From the NCBI GenBank assembly GCA_958408685.1, contig CATYLC010000018.1:1-46162 (forward strand): a stretch of DNA of 46,162 nt. The letters run 5' to 3'. The notes under the pieces are model-generated. The model made no database searches. It was not told the origin of the DNA and worked only from the letters and a program-made list of their open reading frames with translations. The translations under genes were made by a program, and so were the position numbers. The stretch comes from an uncultured Collinsella sp. (GTDB taxonomy: Bacteria > Actinomycetota > Coriobacteriia > Coriobacteriales > Coriobacteriaceae). This document shows positions 42,082 to 46,162 of the stretch, piece after piece (within the stretch, counting starts at the first letter, position 1; every line of letters starts with the position of its first letter).

Positions 42082-44568
42082 ATGAGTATCAAGCGTTTGG
42101 CACTTTGCCGCAGTCAGGGCCGTCTGTTTGTGCTGCTTCGTTTTGCCGGTCAGGATGTCGCCGCGCTTATCGAGCGGGAGGGTTCTCAAGCGTTTGCCTA
42201 TGCGACGACGAGCGGTTCTTGTGTGCCGTCGCTGGTGCTCCCGGTCGATCATGGCCGTGTGCTGGCGCTTTGCCCTTCCGTTTCCGATTACGAGCACGAG
42301 CTCGCCGTCTTGGTGCTTCCGTTTTTGGATGGCTCGTCGATGGATGTTGTTTTTGCATCCGATGGCCAAAGGCTGGGCTCCATTTGTCTCGATAGCCGCG
42401 TGGCCAAGCTGGAATCCAAGATTAACTACAAAGCAAAGCCTGCGCTGTGCGCGCTTATCCGCGATGCGCAGCGTGGCGAATGCTGCGGTCGCTACGAGAT
42501 CGATGCCATTCGCTATTTGCCGGCAGACGCCGGCGCGGTGTGGCGCTATGAGGTTACGTGGGTGGGAGACTCCAAGTGCACCCCTGAGCTCCAGATTTTC
42601 GATGCGCATATGAATGCCATCGATGTCACCGTGCATGTGTTTGAATCGCAGATCGATGTGCCGCAGCGCAACGGTTGCCGCGTCAATAAAACGTATTTGA
42701 GCGTTGAGATGCCCCAGGATATACGTGATTTTGTCGCGATTGCAATCGACCCTGCGGGGCAGATTCAGAGCGGTTTTTGCGCCATGGATGGTCGCCTGTA
42801 CAACGGCATGGTCGACGACAGTTGGAATCGCATGAAGGATGCACGCGCTGACGACGCAGCTTATCGACGTTGGTTTGAGCAGCATCGCGCAAAGCCGGGC
42901 GATCTGACGTGCCAGCGTGTCGCTTCGGCGGCCTTTGCCCATAGGCCGCTCGTGAGCATTGTGGTGCCGTGCTACAAGACCGATCGAGTCTACCTGCGCG
43001 AGCTGCTGGACTCGATGCTAGCCCAGAGCTATGACAACTGGGAATTGCTCCTTATGGACGCCTCGCCCGAATGGGATGCGGTGGCCAATCTTGCGGCTGC
43101 CGCCAATGACGAGCGGGTTTGTCGTATTGAGCTGCCTGGCAACGGCGGCATTGTGGTCAACACCAACGCAGGTATTGAGCAAGCGATGGGCGACTACATC
43201 GCGTTCTTGGACCACGATGACATTCTGGAGCCGGACGCGTTATTCCAGTATGTTTCCGCGCTGAACAAGGCGGCCGAGGGCGAGCGCCCCCAGGTCCTAT
43301 TCTGCGACGAGGACATGTTCCAGAAAACGGGGGAGTGGGGCCAGCCGGTCTTTAAGACGCGGCTCAACGTCGATCTGCTCTATAGCCATAACTGCGTGAC
43401 GCATTTCCTGATGGTAGAGAAGGCGCTTATCGATCGTATTGGCATGTCTCCGGAAGATGTTGCGGGCGCACAGGACTACGACCTGACGCTCCGCTGCCTT
43501 GCGGCGGGCGCACGGTTTGAGCATGTTGCTCACGTGTTGTATCACTGGCGCGTGCACCCCGGTTCCACCGCCGACGGTTCTGCCGATAGCAAGCCGTATG
43601 CTATTGAAGCTGGGCGCCTTGCGCTGCAGCGCCACTTTAACGCGCTGGGCATTTGCGGAACAGTCGAGGAGACCGAGACGCCGTTTGTCTATCGCATGCG
43701 CTATGCGCTGCCGGAGCCTGCGCCGCTGGTGAGCATTGTGATCCCCACCAAGGATCACGTTGAGACGCTCGATGCCTGTGTGACGTCGATCGCCCAGAAA
43801 GCCACGTATGCCAACTACGAGATCGTCTTGGTGGAGAACAACAGTGAAGCCCCGGAGACGTTTGCGTATTACGAAACCCTGTCAGAGCGCGTGGCTGCGG
43901 CATCCGAAGGCAAGGGCATCGCGCGCGTTGTGTACTGGCCGGGAGAGTTTAATTATTCGAAAATCATTAACTTTGGCGTTGAGCATGCCAAGGGCGATTA
44001 CCTGCTGCTGCTGAACAACGACACCGAGGTCATTAGTCCCGACTTTATTGAAGAGATGATGGGCTATCTGCAGCGTCCCGATGCGGGCGTGGTGGGCGCC
44101 AAGCTCTATTTTGCCGATCATCTGGTGCAACATGCCGGCATTGTGGTTGGCGTGCGCGGCGCACTTGCCCATTCCAACCAGGACTTCTCGGCAAAGCGCG
44201 AGGGCTATCTTGCCCGCGCTGTGCGCCCCGGTAACTTTAGCGCCGTAACGGGTGCCTGCCAGATGGTCCGACGCGACGTATTTGAGCGCGTCGGCGGCTA
44301 CAACGAGGAATTCGCCGTTGGATTTAACGACGCAGACTTTTGCCTGCGCGTATGGGAGGCGGGCTACCGCACCATCTATACGCCCTATGCCGAGCTGTAT
44401 CACTACGAGTTCACCTCGCGCGGCAGGGAAGAGGCCAACGAGGAAAAACTGCGTCGTTGGAAACGCGAGCAAGCGCTGTTCATGCAACGCTGGCCTGAGT
44501 TCTTCCTCGATGGCGACCCGTGGCTCGGACCAAACCTATCCTCCGACAGTGAGTACTTCTCGTTTTAG
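42082..44568 (+). CDS. tandem family 2 glycosyltransferase with unknown N-terminal domain
   Basis: The 828-residue protein has three parts. Residues 1-285 match no family I know; they look like beta-rich folds of the kind found before GT2 domains in rhamnan and capsule enzymes. The first GT2 domain runs from about 289 (PLVSIVVPCYKTDRVYLREL) with AFLDHDDILEPDAL. The second runs from about 548 (PLVSIVIPTKDHVETLDACV) with LLLNNDTEVISPDF, GACQMVRRDVFERVGGYNEEF and NDADFCLRVWEAGY. Two GT2 units in one chain, of the WbbD/rhamnan type, often add alternating linkages. ATG 42082 follows the previous stop without a gap. Its last 4 bp overlap the convergent ATPase gene. Confidence 0.9.
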   Translation: MSIKRLALCRSQGRLFVLLRFAGQDVAALIEREGSQAFAYATTSGSCVPSLVLPVDHGRVLALCPSVSDYEHELAVLVLPFLDGSSMDVVFASDGQRLGSICLDSRVAKLESKINYKAKPALCALIRDAQRGECCGRYEIDAIRYLPADAGAVWRYEVTWVGDSKCTPELQIFDAHMNAIDVTVHVFESQIDVPQRNGCRVNKTYLSVEMPQDIRDFVAIAIDPAGQIQSGFCAMDGRLYNGMVDDSWNRMKDARADDAAYRRWFEQHRAKPGDLTCQRVASAAFAHRPLVSIVVPCYKTDRVYLRELLDSMLAQSYDNWELLLMDASPEWDAVANLAAAANDERVCRIELPGNGGIVVNTNAGIEQAMGDYIAFLDHDDILEPDALFQYVSALNKAAEGERPQVLFCDEDMFQKTGEWGQPVFKTRLNVDLLYSHNCVTHFLMVEKALIDRIGMSPEDVAGAQDYDLTLRCLAAGARFEHVAHVLYHWRVHPGSTADGSADSKPYAIEAGRLALQRHFNALGICGTVEETETPFVYRMRYALPEPAPLVSIVIPTKDHVETLDACVTSIAQKATYANYEIVLVENNSEAPETFAYYETLSERVAAASEGKGIARVVYWPGEFNYSKIINFGVEHAKGDYLLLLNNDTEVISPDFIEEMMGYLQRPDAGVVGAKLYFADHLVQHAGIVVGVRGALAHSNQDFSAKREGYLARAVRPGNFSAVTGACQMVRRDVFERVGGYNEEFAVGFNDADFCLRVWEAGYRTIYTPYAELYHYEFTSRGREEANEEKLRRWKREQALFMQRWPEFFLDGDPWLGPNLSSDSEYFSF

Positions 44569-45542
44569 TGCGAAGTAATGCCAAGTTCCGGCAAAGTATC
44601 CTCAAGAGCTGCAAAGGCGGTGGGGTTCAAGTACTCCTCGTTCAAGCAGCTCTTGTCATATCGAAAACGTGTGTCTCGTGAGCATTCGATGAGTTCTGCA
44701 GTAAAGAACCTCTCCCAGCTAAAGAACTTTGAGCTTTCGATATGTTCGGCGGGGTTAAGCAGCATGTCCTTAATGTGTTTGCTGTTGAATAATCCCGACT
44801 TTAACACGAGCCATTCAAACGATTCCGGTAGGAATAGCTTGATGTTCTTTCGGCGCAATAGAGCAGCTGCTTCCGCAATTTCTGGTCCAAAGGCGGCGCC
44901 GTCGGCAATCACGAGGATGTCGTTTTCCGGTGCGTCCATAATGCAGTTGCAAATATTTGATTTTCCTCCCGCGCTGATGCACTTAATGCTGCTCTTTTTG
45001 CATAGCAAACTGAAGAATTCGTAGCCCGAATTTGTGTCCTCGACGATGACAAGCTCGGGCCTCTCGCCTCTAAATTCAGTATCATCGTAAATACGATATG
45101 TAGAGGTGTAGACACGAGAGTAAACGGGATACTTCGTTGTGGTTCGGTTGGTGTTCTTAAGACCGTAGATTTCATCAACGCTATAGGGCAGTTGGCGCAG
45201 TGACTCTCTGGCGACGATTACGTAGTAGTTTGAGCTACGTTTTGTTTCATGGGCAAATTCTCTTGATCGAACAAAAGTATTGCCCTCATCAATAAAAACA
45301 ATACTGCTGGAAATCTCTTGGAGATCTCTGCGCCAATATTTTCCAGATATTGTTTTACAGGGCACTTTGCAACTTACTGTTACGCCGCTTTGTGCCCCAA
45401 GCTCTTCGTGGGCTGCCACCATATCAAGCAGAGTTGTCTTCCCTGTAGCACTGTTTCCTTGGATGATGGTCAGATTTCTATTGATGGTCAGTTTAAACTG
45501 AACACGGTTATTTTGAATAATTACCTTGTATGATCCGCGCAT
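44565..45542 (-). CDS. P-loop ATPase with TOPRIM-like segment, part of a two-gene module
   Basis: The 325-residue protein has Walker A GNSATGKTT (29-37) and Walker B IVFIDEG (81-87) only about 45 residues apart, so the helical insert and the ABC signature of AAA15/OLD ATPases are missing. After residue 160 comes a segment like TOPRIM or DUF4435 proteins: LVIVED with Glu168, SAGGKSN with GGK 192-194, and ILVIADGAAFG with Asp214. The C-terminal 80 residues are unassigned. It begins at ATG 45542, which overlaps the stop of the DUF4869-like gene as TGATG, so the two are coupled. GC content is visibly lower (roughly 40-45% by counting lines) than in the glycosyltransferases, a sign of transfer. 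A role in defence, by likeness to OLD and PARIS proteins, is inference. Confidence 0.65.
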   Translation of the reverse strand: MRGSYKVIIQNNRVQFKLTINRNLTIIQGNSATGKTTLLDMVAAHEELGAQSGVTVSCKVPCKTISGKYWRRDLQEISSSIVFIDEGNTFVRSREFAHETKRSSNYYVIVARESLRQLPYSVDEIYGLKNTNRTTTKYPVYSRVYTSTYRIYDDTEFRGERPELVIVEDTNSGYEFFSLLCKKSSIKCISAGGKSNICNCIMDAPENDILVIADGAAFGPEIAEAAALLRRKNIKLFLPESFEWLVLKSGLFNSKHIKDMLLNPAEHIESSKFFSWERFFTAELIECSRDTRFRYDKSCLNEEYLNPTAFAALEDTLPELGITSH

Positions 45543-45991
45543 CAGGAGTTCTCCCTAAGGCATTTTCCAGCTATGGGGACAAGGTCAAACATCGTGTGAA
45601 CGACATCGCCTGTGTTCGCAATGACAGCCGTGAATTTGCCGTTTCCAAAATCCATTAAATGGTAGAGATTGATTGCTAAATCCTTTTGCGCGGCGATCCG
45701 CAGAATCCAGTAGGCGCAATTATCACCGCAATTTGAGGCGTTATATACGTTCTCCGGCATAAAGTACATAAGCAGCAGTGTTTTGGTGCCGCTGGATAGT
45801 TTTTCGGGAGGAATGATACCTAGAATCTTGGTATCGATTGCATTGGGGCCTACCACGGTGCCTTTGTCGATGGATTTTATGACCCTTTGAGCAAAGGCAT
45901 CTTGAAACCACTGGGGCGAATAGACGTTATCGAAGTAAACCGACGTGTTGTAGATAACGTTTTCCATATCACCATAGTGAATTGTTAGCAC
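45542..45991 (-). CDS. DUF4869-like protein, partner of the ATPase
   Basis: The 149-residue protein begins MLTIHYGDMENVIYNTSVYF. GTG 45991 is chosen because GAAGGAG stands at ideal distance, while ATG 46021 has no site. Conserved-looking pieces are YFDNVY, IKSIDKGTVVG, LSSGTKTLLLM (65-75) and CGDNCAYWILRIAAQKDLAINL (88-109, in two parts). It resembles what I recall as DUF4869; I know no function for it. LSSGTK is like the ABC signature (LSxGxK) that the partner ATPase lacks, which may be chance. First gene of the module, with a TATAAT box upstream. Confidence 0.65.
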   Translation of the reverse strand: MLTIHYGDMENVIYNTSVYFDNVYSPQWFQDAFAQRVIKSIDKGTVVGPNAIDTKILGIIPPEKLSSGTKTLLLMYFMPENVYNASNCGDNCAYWILRIAAQKDLAINLYHLMDFGNGKFTAVIANTGDVVHTMFDLVPIAGKCLRENS

Positions 45992-46033
45992 GTTAGCTCC
46001 TTCGGCTTGCTGATTTGGCATTTAGTGAGATTG

Positions 46034-46039
46034 ATTATA
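46034..46039 (-). promoter_or_regulatory. -10 box of the ATPase/DUF4869-like module
   Basis: A perfect TATAAT on the minus strand, 42 bp before the GTG start. No good -35 box is seen; the hairpin GCGGGC/GCCCGC (46054-46072) lies where it would be, and could be an operator or the end of an upstream unit. Confidence 0.5.
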
Positions 46040-46162
46040 TCGCAGCACAAGAGGCGGGCGTTATCGGCCCGCGGTAGATGTGATTGATGACCAAGGTTTG
46101 AATTTAAGGTTGATTTTCAATCTCAACGCAACAGCCTGAACGGACCCCGCGTTTCCGCAGCT

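Overview
The window looks like chromosomal DNA of a high-GC gut actinobacterium of the class Coriobacteriia, most likely Collinsella or a close relative. This rests on a Rho with a very long charged N-terminal extension, a CarD regulator, a SufCBDSU operon under an Rrf2 regulator, the GGGtGRT/scaffold gene pair, MPKTG-type surface anchoring and GC-rich codon use. The genus is inferred from gene content, not from a marker gene.

Layout. 1-1000: 5' end of an IS1595-like transposase, a tRNA-Ala and a small tail-anchored membrane protein. 1084-6994: nicotinate phosphoribosyltransferase, then proB and proA separated by an oppositely oriented proline-iminopeptidase-type hydrolase. 7009-9234: a RAYT (REP-associated HUH transposase) between inverted REP hairpins, an HD hydrolase, a third REP and carD. 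9577-14955: argS and rho, separated by about 900 bp packed with four palindromic repeats. 15268-19450: a two-helix membrane protein, a VanZ protein, a ROK fructokinase and a class I aminotransferase. 19615-19909: tRNA-His and two identical tRNA-Lys. 20125-21653: a frameshifted FAD oxidoreductase. 22155-23912: the GGGtGRT protein and its NifU-like partner. 24316-25128: a second RAYT that has lost its catalytic residues. 25788-31753: the suf operon and its divergent Rrf2 regulator, followed by an HEPN-MNT toxin-antitoxin pair. 32584-36361: a surface protein with an in-frame amber codon and an AAA-ATPase/nuclease-like protein. 36379-44568: six family-2 glycosyltransferase genes, probably a cell-surface polysaccharide locus. 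44565-45991: an AT-richer two-gene module of a P-loop ATPase with a TOPRIM-like segment and a small DUF4869-like protein.

How the genes work together. The suf genes form one translationally coupled Fe-S assembly operon, and a candidate operator overlaps its promoter. proB and proA give two of the three steps of proline synthesis. The glycosyltransferases run as one near-continuous transcription unit. The most unusual non-coding content is a set of palindromic repeat families. One has long arms around a conserved core that sits exactly at the centre of each copy. Three others carry GGGGAC in or near the loop. The best candidate for a little-described protein system is the ATPase/TOPRIM-like plus DUF4869-like pair at the right edge.
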